A stretch of 64,000 nucleotides of DNA from Ligustrum vulgare (taxonomy: Eukaryota; Streptophyta; Magnoliopsida; Lamiales; Oleaceae). Where the stretch lies: assembly GCA_963555705.1 (NCBI GenBank), contig OY743180.1:34442129-34506128 (forward strand). Direction: 5' to 3'. Below, piece by piece: positions 45,501 through 60,500 of this stretch. A model generated the notes under the pieces. It was not told the DNA's origin. It saw only the letters and a list, made by a program, of their open reading frames with translations, and did not search any database. The translations under genes and the position numbers were made by a program. The first letter of the stretch is position 1. Every line of letters starts with the position of its first letter.

Positions 45501-48500
45501 ATTTGGTGTCTACTTCGAATATTCCTCAACCTATGACTTACCTACTCCTAGAACTACCCGTACTCGTGTAATAGTTATTACTCACTTCACTCCTACTCCG
45601 ACTCCTATTAACTCAAGTAATCTACATCAAACGCACAATAATTATAAATTCAATATTGAAAACTAAATCGAGCTTCTAACTAAAAGATGTGCTTCCCTTG
45701 GAAGCAGCTAAGTTGTCCATATTCTCAGTGTATAGAGTCGAAACCATTCCAACAGATCAGTATTCTACGACCACACCTTCTGTAATCAATACAAATAATC
45801 AATCATCGTCAAGAAAATCTTAAAAAATATTTTAAAAGTATACAAAAATAAATTGTACAATAATAAATCTATTGCGATACAAAAATATGAAATTTCATAA
45901 ACTTCTCTTACTCCAAATAAAAAAATTTCAGTAAGTGTTCCTCACAATTGTTACTCTTAATCCCATATTTGTTAAACTTTAGTTCCTATTTCCACTTACA
46001 CTCGTACTGCGACATACCTATCCCAAGACCTTCCCCTATCCAAATAAAAGTTATCAACCTCTTCAACTGCTACTCTGACTCCTATTAACTCAGGAAATCT
46101 ACTTCAAACGTACAGTAATAATGAATTCAAAATTGAAAACAAAATCTAACAAGCCATAAGAATTTAAATAAATAAACTGCTTCTCTTACGAGCAGCTGGG
46201 TTGCAGCCAGTCCAAGTGTCCATATTGAAAAGCATCCCGAAAATATATGAATTCTACGTAAGCTGCTTCTGTAATCGTTAATAACAATCATTCTCAAGCA
46301 AATCTTAACAAATATTTAAAAGAAAATAATAGAACGCAATGCAATAATAAATATATAGCGATATAAGAAGCTGAATTTCCATACACCACTCTTACTTCTA
46401 CTCATGAAATTTTAATAACCGCTCCTACCTATTGTTACTCTTACCCCTATTCGTTAAAATTTAGTGTCTACTTCGACTATTAACCGTAATCTTATAATAG
46501 TTATTACTCGCTTCACTCCTTCTCAGACTCCTATTATCTCAAGTAATCTACATCAAAGATACAATAATAATAAATTCAATATTGAAGTCTAAATCGAACT
46601 CGAGTTAATAAACATTTAACTAAAAGAAATACTTCCCTTATAAAAGAGGCTAGGTTGTCGGCATATCGAGTGTGTAGTGTCAAAACCGCTCCAAAAGACC
46701 AGTATTCTACGAGCACGTCTTTTGCAATCAATAAAAATAATCACTGGCAAGCAAGTCTTAAAAAATATTTTAAAGTGTACAAAAATAAACCGTGCAATAA
46801 TAAATATATAGCAATACAAAAACATGAAATTTTAAGAACCGTCCTACCTATTGTTACTCGGATTTGTTAAAATTTGGTGTCTAATTCGAATATTCCTCAA
46901 CCTATGACTTACCTACTCCTAGAACTACCCGTACTCGTGTAATAGTTATTACTCACATCACTCCTACTCCGACTCCTATTAACTCAAGTAATCTACATCA
47001 AACGCACAATAATTATAAATTCAATATTGAAAACTAAATCGAGCTTCTAACTAAAAGATGTGCTTCCCTTGGAAGCGGCTAAGTTGTCCATATTCTCAGT
47101 GTATAGAGTCGAAACCATTCCAACAGATCAATATTCTACGACCACACCTTCTGTAATCAATACAAATAATCAATCATCGTCAAGAAAATCTTAAAAAATA
47201 TTTTAAAAGTATACAAAAATAAATTGTACAATAATAAATCTATTGCGATACAAAAATATGAAATTTCATAAACTTCTCTTACTCCAAATAAAAAAATTTC
47301 AGTAAGTATTCCTCACAATTGTTACTCTTAATCCCATATTTGTTAAACTTTAGTTCCTATTTCCACTTACACTCGTACTGCGACATACCTATCCCAAGAC
47401 CTTCCCCTATCCAAATAAAAGTTATCAACCTCTTCAACTGCTACTCTGACTCCTATTAACTCAGGAAATCTACTTCAAACGTACAGTAATAATGAATTCA
47501 AAATTGAAAACAAAATCTAACAAGCCATAAGAATTTAAATAAATAAACTGCTTCTCTTACGAGCAGCTGGGTTGCAGCTAGTCCAAGTGTCCATATTGAA
47601 AAGTATCCCGAAAAGATATGAATTCTACGTAAGCTGCTTCTGTAATCGTTAATAACAATCATTCTCAAGCAAATCTTAACAAAAAAAGAAAATAATAGAA
47701 CGCAATGCAATAATAAATATATAGCGATATAAGAAGCTGAATTTCCATACACCACTCTTACTTGTACTCATGAAATTTTAATAACCGCTCCTACCTATTG
47801 TTACTCTTACCCCTATTCGTTAAAATTTAGTGTCTACTTCGACTATTACCCGTACTCTTATAATAGTTATTACTCGCTTCACTCCTTCTCAGACTGCTAT
47901 TATCTCAAGTAATCTACATCAAAGATACAATAATAATAAATTCAATATTGAAGTCTAAATCGAACTCGACATAATAAACATTTAACTAAAAGAAATACTT
48001 CCCTTATAAAAGAGGCTAGGTTGTCGGCATATCGAGTGTGTAGTGTCAAAACCGCTCCAAAAGACCAGTATTCTACGAGCACGTCTTTTGCAATCAATAC
48101 AAATAATCACTGGCAAGCAAGTCTTCAAAAATATTTTAAAGAGTACAAAAATAAACTGTGCAATAATAAATATGTAGCAATACAAAAACATGAAATTTTA
48201 AGAACCGTCCTACCTATTGTTACTCGGATTCGTTAAAATTTGGTGTCTACTTCGAATATTCCTCAACCTATGACTTACCTACTCCTAGAACTACCCGTAC
48301 TCGTGTAATAGTTATTACTCACTTCACTCCTACTCCGACTCCTATTAACTCAAGTAATCTACATCAAACGTACAATAATTATAAATTCAATATTGAAAAC
48401 TAAATCGAGCTTCTAACTAAAAGATGTGCTTCCCTTGGAAGCGGCTAAGTTGTCCATATTCTCAGTGTATAGAGTCGAAACCATTCCAACAGATCAGTAT

Positions 48501-51500
48501 TCTACGACCACACCTTCTGTAATCAATACAAATAATCAATCATCGTCAAGAAAATCTTAAAAAATATTTTAAAAGTATACAAAAATAAATTGTACAATAA
48601 TAAATCTATTGCAGTAAAAAATATGAAATTTCATAAACTTCTCTTACTCCAAATAAAAAAATTTCAGTAAGTATTCCTCACAATTGTTACTCTTAATCCC
48701 ATATTTGTTAAACTTTAGTTCCTATTTCCACTTACACTCGTACTGCGACATACCTATCCCAAGACCTTCCCCTATCCAAATAAAAGTTATCAACCTCTTC
48801 AACTGCTACTCTGACTCCTATTAACTCAGGAAATCTACTTCAAACGTACAGTAATAATGAATTCAAAATTGAAAACAAAATCTAACAAGCCATAAGAATT
48901 TAAATAAATAAACTGCTTCTCTTACGAGCAGCTGGGTTGCAGCCAGTCCAAGTGTCCATATTGAAAAGCATCCCGAAAAGATATGAATTCTACGTAAGCT
49001 GCTTCTGTAATCGTTAATAACAATCATTCTCAAGCAAATCTTAACAAATATTTAAAAGAAAATAATAGAACGCAATGCAATAATAAATATATAGCGATAT
49101 AAGAAGCTGAATTTCCATACACCACTCTTACTTCTACTCATGAAATTTTAATAACCGCTCCTACCTATTGTTACTCTTACACCTATTCGTTAAAATTTAG
49201 TGTCTACTTCGACTATTACCCGTACTCTTATAATAGTTATTACTCGCTTCACTCCTTCTCAGACTCCTATTATCTCAAGTAATCTACATCAAAGATACAA
49301 TAATAATAAATTCAATATTGAAGTCTAAATCGAACTCGACATAATAAACATTTAACTAAAAGAAATACTTCCCTTATAAAAGAGGCTAGGTTCTCGGCAT
49401 ATCGAGTGTGTAGTGTCAAAACCGCTCCAAAAGACCAGTATTCTACGAGCACGTCCTTTGTAATCAATACAAATAATCACTGGCAAGCAAGTCTTAAAAA
49501 ATATTTTAAAGTGTACAAAAATAAACTGTGCAATAATAAATATATAGCAATACAAAAACATGAAATTTTAAGAACCGTCCTACCTATTGTTACTCGGATT
49601 CGTTAAAATCTGGTGTCTACTTCGAATATTCCTCAACCTATGACTTACCTACTCCTAGAACTACCCGTACTCGTGTAATTGTTATTACTCACTTCACTCC
49701 TACTCCGACTCCTACTAACTCAAGTAATCTACATCAAACGCACAATAATTATAAATTCAATATTGAAAACTAAATCGAGCTTCTAACTAAAAGATGTGCT
49801 TCCCTTGGAAGCGGCTAAGTTGTCCATATTCTCAGTGTATAGAGTCGAAACCATTCCAACAGATCAGTATTCTACGACCACACCTTCTGTAATCAATACA
49901 AATAATCAATCTTCGTCAAGAAAATCTTAAAAATTATTTTAAAAGTATACAAAAATAAATTGTACAATAATAAATCTATTGCAATACAAAAATATGAAAT
50001 TTAATAAACTTCTCTTACTCCAAATAAAAAAATTTCAGTAAGTATTCCTCACAATTGTTACTCTTAATCCCATATTTGTTAAACTTTAGTTCCTATTTCC
50101 ACTTACACTCGTACTGCGACATACCTATCCCAAGACCTTCCCCTATCCAAATAAAAGTTATCAACCTCTTCAACTGCTACTCTGACTCCTATTAACTCAG
50201 GAAATCTACTTCAAAAGTAATAATGAATTCAAAATTGAAAACAAAATCTAACAAGCCATAAGAATTTAAATAAATAAACTGCTTCTCTTACGAGCAGCTG
50301 GGTTGCAGCCAGTCCAAGTGTCCATATTGAAAAGCATCCCGAAAATATATGAATTCTACGTAAGCTGCTTCTGTAATCGTTAATAACAATCATTCTCAAG
50401 CAAATCTTAACAAATATTTAAAAGAAAATAATATAACGCAATGCAATAATAAATATATAGCGATATAAGAAGCTGAATTTCCATACACCACTCTTACTTC
50501 TACTCATGAAATTTTAATAACCGCTCCTACCTATTGTTACTCTTACACCTATTCGTTAAAATTTAGTGTCTACTTCGACTATTACCCGTACTCTTATAAT
50601 AGTTATTACTCGCTTCACTCCTTCTCAGACTCCTATTATCTCAAGTAATCTACATCAAAGATACAATAATAATAAATTCAATATTGAAGTCTAAATCGAA
50701 CTCGACATAATAAACATTTAAATAAAAGAAATACTTCCCTTATAAAAGAGGCTAGGTTGTCGGCATATCGAGTGTGTAGTGTCAAAACCGCTCCAAAAGA
50801 CCAGTATTCTACGAGCACGTCTTTTGCAATCAATACAAATAATCACTGGCAAGCAAGTCTTAAAAAATATTTTAAAGTGTACAAAAACAAACTGTGCAAT
50901 AATAAATATATAGCAATACAAAAACATGAAATTTTAAGAACCGTCCTACCTATTGTTACTCGGATTCGTTAAAATTTGGTGTCGACTTCGAATATTCCTC
51001 AACCTATGACTTACCTACTCCTAGAACTACCCGTACTCGTGTAATAGTTATTACTCACTTCACTCCTACTCCGACTCCTATTAACTCAAGTAATCTACAT
51101 CAAACGCACAATAATTATAAATTCAACATTGAAAACTAAATCGAGCTTCTAACTAAAAGATGTGCTTCCCTTGGAAGCGGCTAAGTTGTCCATATTCTCA
51201 GTGTATAGAGTCGAAACCATTCCAACAGATCAGTATTCTACGACCACACCTTCTGTAATCAATACAAATAATCAATCATCGTCAAGAAAATCTTAAAAAA
51301 TATTTTAAAAGTATACAAAAATAAATTGTACAATAATAAATCTATTGCAGTACAAAAATATGAAATTTCATAAACTCCTCTTACTCCAAATAAAAAAATT
51401 TCAGTAAGTATTCCTCACAATTGTTACTCTTAATCCCATATTTGTTAAACTTTAGTTCCTATTTCCACTTACACTCGTACTGCGACATACCTATCCCAAG

Positions 51501-54500
51501 ACCTTCCCCTATCCAAATAAAAGTTATCAACCTCTTCAACTGCTACTCTGACTCCTATTAACTCAGGAAATCTACTTCAAAAGTAATAATGAATTCAAAA
51601 TTGAAAACAAAATCTAACAAGCCATAAGAATTTAAATAAATAAACTGCTTCTCTTACGAGCAGCTGGGTTGCAGCCAGTCCAAGTGTCCATATTGAAAAG
51701 CATCCCGAAAATATATGAATTCTACGTAAGCTGCTTCTGTAATCGTTAATAACAATCATTCTCAAGCAAATCTTAACAAATATTTAAAAGAAAATAATAT
51801 AACGCAATGCAATAATAAATATATAGCGATATAAGAAGCTGAATTTCCATACACCACTCTTACTTCTACTCATGAAATTTTAATAACCGCTCCTACCTAT
51901 TGTTACTCTTACACCTATTCGTTAAAATTTAGTGTCTACTTCGACTATTACCCGTACTCTTATAATAGTTATTACTCGCTTCACTCCTTCTCAGACTCCT
52001 ATTATCTCAAGTAATCTACATCAAAGATACAATAATAATAAATTCAATATTGAAGTCTAAATCGAACTCGACATAATAAACATTTAAATAAAAGAAATAC
52101 TTCCCTTATAAAAGAGGCTAGGTTGTCGGCATATCGAGTGTGTAGTGTCAAAACCGCTCCAAAAGACCAGTATTCTACGAGCACGTCTTTTGCAATCAAT
52201 ACAAATAATCACTGGCAAGCAAGTCTTAAAAAATATTTTAAAGTGTACAAAAACAAACTGTGCAATAATAAATATATAGCAATACAAAAACATGAAATTT
52301 TAAGAACCGTCCTACCTATTGTTACTCGGATTCGTTAAAATTTGGTGTCGACTTCGAATATTCCTCAACCTATGACTTACCTACTCCTAGAACTACCCGT
52401 ACTCGTGTAATAGTTATTACTCACTTCACTCCTACTCCGACTCCTATTAACTCAAGTAATCTACATCAAACGCACAATAATTATAAATTCAATATTGAAA
52501 ACTAAATCGAGCTTCTAACTAAAAGATGTGCTTCCCTTGGAAGCGGCTAAGTTGTCCATATTCTCAGTGTATAGAGTCGAAACCATTCCAACAGATCAGT
52601 ATTCTACGACCACACCTTCTGTAATCAATACAAATAATCAATCATCGTCAAGAAAATCTTAAAAAATATTTTAAAAGTATACAAAAATAAATTGTACAAT
52701 AATAAATCTATTGCAGTACAAAAATATGAAATTTCATAAACTCCTCTTACTCCAAATAAAAAAATTTCAGTAAGTATTCCTCACAATTGTTACTCTTAAT
52801 CCCATATTTGTTAAACTTTAGTTCCTATTTCCACTTACACTCGTACTGCGACATACCTATCCCAAGACCTTCCCCTATCCAAATAAAAGTTATCAACCTC
52901 TTCAACTGCTACTCTGACTCCTATTAACTCAGGAAATCTACTTCAAACGTACAGTAATAATGAATTCAAAATTGAAAACAAAATCTAACAAGCCATAAGA
53001 ATTTAAATAAATAAACTGCTTCTCTTACGAGCAGCTGGGTTGCAGCCAGTCCAAGTGTCCATATTGAAAAGCATCCCGAAAAGATATGAATTCTACGTAA
53101 GCTGCTTCTGTAATCGTTAATAACAATCATTCTCAAGCAAATCTTAACAAATATTTAAAAGAAAATAATAGAACGCAATGCAATAATAAATATATAGCGA
53201 TATAAGAAGCTGAATTTCCATACACCACTCTTACTTCTACTCATGAAATTTTAATAACCGCTCCTACCTATTGTGACTCTTACACCTATTCGTTAAAATT
53301 TAGTGTCTACTTCGACTATTACCCGTACTCTTATAATAGTTATTACTCGCTTCACTCCTTCTCAGACTCCTATTATCTCAAGTAATCTACATCAAAGATA
53401 CAATAATAATAAATTCAATATTGAAGTCTAAATCGAACTCGACATAATAAACATTTAACTAAAAGAAATACTTCCCTTATAAAAGAGGCTAGGTTGTCGG
53501 CATATCGAGTGTGTAGTGTCAAAACCGCTCCAAAAGACCAGTATTCTACGAGCACGTCTTTTGCAATCAATACAAATAATCACTGGCAAGCAAGTCTTAA
53601 AAAATATTTTAAAGTGTACAAAAACAAACTGTGCAATAATAAATATATAGCAATACAAAAACATGAAATTTTAAGAACCGTCCTACCTATTGTTACTCGG
53701 ATTCGTTAAAATTTGGTGTCGACTTCGAATATTCCTCAACCTATGACTTACCTACTCCTAGAACTACCCGTACTCGTGTAATAGTTATTACTCACTTCAC
53801 TCCTACTCCGACTCCTATTAACTCAAGTAATCTACATCAAACGCACAATAATTATAAATTCAATATTGAAAACTAAATCGAGCTTCTAACTAAAAGATGT
53901 GCTTCCCTTGGAAGCGGCTAAGTTGTCCATATTCTCAGTGTATAGAGTCGAAACCATTCCAACAGATCAGTATTCTACGACCACACCTTCTGTAATCAAT
54001 ACAAATAATCAATCATCGTCAAGAAAATCTTAAAAAATATTTTAAAAGTATACAAAAATAAATTGTACAATAATAAATCTATTGCAGTACAAAAATATGA
54101 AATTTCATAAACTTCTCTTACTCCAAATAAAAAAATTTCAGTAAGTATTCCTCACAATTGTTACTCTTAATCCCATATTTGTTAAACTTTAGTTCCTATT
54201 TCCACTTACACTCGTACTGCGACATACCTATCCCAAGACCTTCCCCTATCCAAATAAAAGTTATCAACCTCTTCAACTGCTACTCTGACTCCTATTAACT
54301 CAGGAAATCTACTTCAAACGTACAGTAATAATGAATTCAAAATTGAAAACAAAATCTAACAAGCCATAAGAATTTAAATAAATAAACTGCTTCTCTTACG
54401 AGCAGCTGGGTTGCAGCCAGTCCAAGTGTCCATATTGAAAAGCATCCCGAAAAGATATGAATTCTACGTAAGCTGCTTCTGTAATCGTTAATAACAATCA

Positions 54501-57500
54501 TTCTCAAGCAAATCTTAACAAATATTTAAAAGAAAATAATAGAACGCAATGCAATAATAAATATATAGCGATATAAGAAGCTGAATTTCCATACACCACT
54601 CTTACTTCTACTCATGAAATTTTAATAACCGCTCCTACCTATTGTTACTCTTACACCTATTCGTTAAAATTTAGTGTCTACTTCGACTATTACCCGTACT
54701 CTTATAATAGTTATTACTCGCTTCACTCCTTCTCAGACTCCTATTATCTCAAGTAATCTACATCAAAGATACAATAATAATAAATTCAATATTGAAGTCT
54801 AAATCGAACTCGACATAATAAACATTTAACTAAAAGAAATACTTCCCTTATAAAAGAGGCTAGGTTGTCGGCATATCGAGTGTGTAGTGTCAAAACCGCT
54901 CCAAAAGACCAGTATTCTACGAGCACGTCTTTTGCAATCAATACAAATAATCACTGGCAAGCAAGTCTTAAAAAATATTTTAAAGTGTACAAAAACAAAC
55001 TGTGCAATAATAAATATATAGCAATACAAAAACATGAGATTTTAAGAACCGTCCTACCTATTGTTACTCGGATTCGTTAAAATTTGGTGTCTACTTCGAA
55101 TATTCCTCAACCTATGACTTACCTACTCCTAGAACTACCCGTACTCGTGTAATAGTTACTACTCACTTCACTCCTACTCCGACTCCTATTAACTCAAGTA
55201 ATCTACATCGAACGCACAATAATTATAAATTCAATATTGAAAACTAAATCGAGCTTCTAACTAAAAGATGTGCTTCCCTTGGAAGCGGCTAAGTTGTCCA
55301 TATTCTCAGTGTATAGAGTCGAAACCATTCCAACAGATCAGTATTCTACGACCACACCTTCTGTAATCAATACAAATAATCAATCTTCGTCAAGAAAATC
55401 TTAAAAATTATTTTAAAAGTATACAAAAATAAATTGTACAATAATAAATCTATTGCAATACAAAAATATGAAATTTCATAAACTTCTCTTACTCCAAATA
55501 AAAAAATTTCAGTAAGTATTCCTCACAATTGTTACTCTTAATCCCATATTTGTTAAACTTTAGTTCCTATTTCCACTTACACTCGTACTGCGACATACCT
55601 ATCCCAAGACCTTCCCCTATCCAAATAAAAGTTATCAACCTCTTCAACTGCTACTCTGACTCCTATTAACTCAGGAAATCTACTTCAAAAGTAATAATGA
55701 ATTCAAAATTGAAAACAAAATCTAACAAGCCATAAGAATTTAAATAAATAAACTGCTTCTCTTACGAGCAGCTGGGTTGCAGCCAGTCCAAGTGTCCATA
55801 TTGAAAAGCATCCCGAAAATATATGAATTCTACGTAAGCTGCTTCTGTAATCGTTAATAACAATCATTCTCAAGCAAATCTTAACAAATATTTAAAAGAA
55901 AATAATAGAACGCAATGCAATAATAAATATATAGCGATATAAGAAGCTGAATTTCCATACACCACTCTTACTTCTACTCATGAAATTTTAATAACCGCTC
56001 CTACCTATTGTGACTCTTACACCTATTCGTTAAAATTTAGTGTCTACTTCGACTATTACCCGTACTCTTATAATAGTTATTACTCGCTTCACTCCTTCTC
56101 AGACTCCTATTATCTCAAGTAATCTACATCAAAGATACAATAATAATAAATTCAATATTGAAGTCTAAATCGAACTCGACATAATAAGCATTTAACTAAA
56201 AGAAATACTTCCCTTATAAAAGAGGCTAGGTTCTCGGCATATCGAGTGTGTAGTGTCAAAACCGCTCCAAAAGACCAGTATTCTACGAGCACGTCTTTTG
56301 CAATCAATAAAAATAATCACTGGCAAGCAAGTCTTAAAAAATATTTTAAAGTGTACAAAAATAAACTGTGCAATAATAAATATATAGCAATACAAAAACA
56401 TGAAATTTTAAGAACCGTCCTACCTATTGTTACTCGGATTCGTTAAAATTTGGTGTCTACTTCGAATATTCCTCAACCTATGACTTACCTACTCCTAGAA
56501 CTACCCGTACTCGTGTAATTGTTATTACTCACTTCACTCCTACTCCGACTCCTACTAACTCAAGTAATCTACATCAAACGCACAATAATTATAAATTCAA
56601 TATTGAAAACTAAATCGAGCTTCTAACTAAAAGATGTGCTTCCCTTGGAAGCGGCTAAGTTGTCCATATTCTCAGTGTATAGAGTCGAAACCATTCCAAC
56701 AGATCAGTATTCTACGACCACACCTTCTGTAATCAATACAAATAATCAATCTTCGTCAAGAAAATCTTAAAAATTATTTTAAAAGTATACAAAAATAAAT
56801 TGTACAATAATAAATCTATTGCAATACAAAAATATGAAATTTCATAAACTTCTCTTACTCCAAATAAAAAAATTTCAGTAAGTATTCCTCACAATTGTTA
56901 CTCTTAATCCCATATTTGTTAAACTTTAGTTCCTATTTCCACTTACACTCGTACTGCGACATACCTATCCCAAGACCTTCCCCTATCCAAATAAAAGTTA
57001 TCAACCTCTTCAACTGCTACTCTGACTCCTATTAACTCAGGAAATCTACTTCAAACGTACAGTAATAATGACTTCAAAATTGAAAACAAAATCTAACAAG
57101 CCATCAGAATTTAAATAAATAAACTGCTTCTCTTACGAGCAGCTGGGTTGCAGCCAGTCCAAGTGTCCATATTGAAAAGCATCCCGAAAAGATATGAATT
57201 CTACGTAAGCTGCTTCTGTAATCGTTAATAACAATCATTCTCAAGCAAATCTTAACAAATATTTAAAAGAAAATAATAGAACGCAATGCAATAATAAATA
57301 TATAGCGATATAAGAAGCTGAATTTCCATACACCACTCTTACTTCTACTCATGAAATTTTAATAACCGCTCCTACCTATTGTTACTCTTACACCTATTCG
57401 TTAAAATTTAGTGTCTACTTCGACTATTACCCGTACTCTTATAATAGTTATTACTCGCTTCACTCCTTCTCAGACTCCTATTATCTCAAGTAATCTACAT

Positions 57501-60500
57501 CAAAGATACAATAATAATAAATTCAATATTGAAGTCTAAATCGAACTCGACATAATAAACATTTAACTAAAAGAAATACTTCCCTTATAAAAGAGGCTAG
57601 GTTCTCGGCATATCGAGTGTGTAGTGTCAAAACCGCTCCAAAAGACCAGTATTCTACGAGCACGTCTTTTGCAATCAATACAAATAATCACTGGCAAGCA
57701 AGTCTTAAAAAATATTTTAAAGTGTACAAAAATAAACTGTGCAATAATAAATATATAGCAATAAAAAAACATGAAATTTTAAGAACCGTCCTACCTATTG
57801 TTACTCGGATTCGTTAAAATTTGGTGTCTACTTCGAATATTCCTCAACCTATGACTTACCTACTCCTAGAACTACCCGTACTCGTGTAATTGTTATTACT
57901 CACTTCACTCCTACACCGACTCCTACTAACTCAAGTAATCTACATCAAACGCACAATAATTATAAATTCAATATTGAAAACTAAATCGAGCTTCTAACTA
58001 AAAGATGTGCTTCCCTTGGAAGCGGCTAAGTTGTCCATATTCTCAGTGTATAGAGTCGAAACCATTCCAACAGATCAGTATTCTACGACCACACCTTCTG
58101 TAATCAATACAAATAATCAATCTTCGTCAAGAAAATCTTAAAAATTATTTTAAAAGTATACAAAAATAAATTGTACAATAATAAATCTATTGCAATACAA
58201 AAATATGAAATTTCATAAACTTCTCTTACTCCAAATAAAAAAATTTCAGTAAGTATTCCTCACAATTGTTACTCTTAATCCCATATTTGTTAAACTTTAG
58301 TTCCTATTTCCACTTACACTCGTACTGCGACATACCTATCCCAAGACCTTCCCCTATCCAAATAAAAGTTATCAACCTCTTCAACTGCTACTCTGACTCC
58401 TATTAACTCAGGAAATCTACTTCAAACGTACAGTAATAATGACTTCAAAATTGAAAACAAAATCTAACAAGCCATAAGAATTTAAATAAATAAACTGCTT
58501 CTCTTACGAGCAGCTGGGTTGCAGCCAGTCCAAGTGTCCATATTGAAAAGCATCCCGAAAAGATATGAATTCTACGTAAGCTGCTTCTGTAATCGTTAAT
58601 AACAATCATTCTCAAGCAAATCTTAACAAATATTTAAAAGAAAATAATAGAACGCAATGCAATAATAAATATATAGCGATATAAGAAGCTGAATTTCCAT
58701 ACACCACTCTTACTTCTACTCATGAAATTTTAATAACCGCTCCTACCTATTGTTACTCTTACACCTATTCGTTAAAATTTAGTGTCTACTTCGACTATTA
58801 CCCGTACTCTTATAATAGTTATTACTCGCTTCACTCCTTCTCAGACTCCTATTATCTCAAGTAATCTACATCAAAGATACAATAATAATAAATTCAATAT
58901 TGAAGTCTAAATCGAACTCGACATAATAAACATTTAACTAAAAGAAATACTTCCCTTATAAAAGAGGCTAGGTTGTCGGCATATCGAGTGTGTAGTGTCA
59001 AAACCGCTCCAAAAGACCAGTATTCTACGAGCACGTCTTTTGCAATCAATACAAATAATCACTGGCAAGCAAGTCTTAAAAATATTTTAAAGTGTACAAA
59101 AACAAACTGTGCAATAATAAATATATAGCAATACAAAAAAATGAAATTTTAAGAACCGTCCTACCTATTGTTACTCGGATTCGTTAAAATTTGGTGTCGA
59201 CTTCGAATATTCCTCAACCTATGACTTACCTACTCCTAGAACTACCCGTACTCGTGTAATAGTTATTACTCACTTCACTCCTACTCCGACTCCTATTAAC
59301 TCAAGTAATCTACATCAAACGCACAATAATTATAAATTCAATATTGAAAACTAAATCGAGCTTCTAACTAAAAGATGTGCTTCCCTTGGAAGCGGCTAAG
59401 TTGTCCATATTCTCAGTGTATAGAGTCGAAACCATTCCAACAGATCAGTATTCTACGACCACACCTTCTGTAATCAATACAAATAATCAATCATCGTCAA
59501 GAAAATCTTAAAAAATATTTTAAAAGTATACAAAAATAAATTGTACAATAATAAATCTATTGCAGTACAAAAATATGAAATTTCATAAACTTCTCTTACT
59601 CCAAATAAAAAAATTTCAGTAAGTATTCCTCACAATTGTTACTCTTAATCCCATATTTGTTAAACTTTAGTTCCTATTTCCACTTACACTCGTACTGCGA
59701 CATACCTATCCCAAGACCTTCCCCTATCCAAATAAAAGTTATCAACCTCTTCAACTGCTACTCTGACTCCTATTAACTCAGGAAATCTACTTCAAACGTA
59801 CAGTAATAATGAATTCAAAATTGAAAACAAAATCTAACAAGCCATAAGAATTTAAATAAATAAACTGCTTCTCTTACGAGCAGCTGGGTTGCAGCCAGTC
59901 CAAGTGTCCATATTGAAAAGCATCCCGAAAAGATATGAATTCTACGTAAGCTGCTTCTGTAATCGTTAATAACAATCATTCTCAAGCAAATCTTAACAAA
60001 TATTTAAAAGAAAATAATAGAACGCAATGCAATAATAAATATATAGCGATATAAGAAGCTGAATTTCCATACACCACTCTTACTTCTACTCATGAAATTT
60101 TAATAACCGCTCCTACCTATTGTTACTCTTACACCTATTCGTTAAAATTTAGTGTCTACTTCGACTATTACCCGTACTCTTATAATAGTTATTACTCGCT
60201 TCACTCCTTCTCAGACTCCTATTATCTCAAGTAATCTACATCAAAGATACAATAATAATAAATTCAATATTGAAGTCTAAATCGAACTCGACATAATAAA
60301 CATTTAACTAAAAGAAATACTTCCCTTATAAAAGAGGCTAGGTTGTCGGCATATCGAGTGTGTAGTGTCAAAACCGCTCCAAAAGACCAGTATTCTACGA
60401 GCACGTCTTTTGCAATCAATACAAATAATCACTGGCAAGCAAGTCTTAAAAAATATTTTAAAGTGTACAAAAATAAACTGTGCAATAATAAATATTTAGC

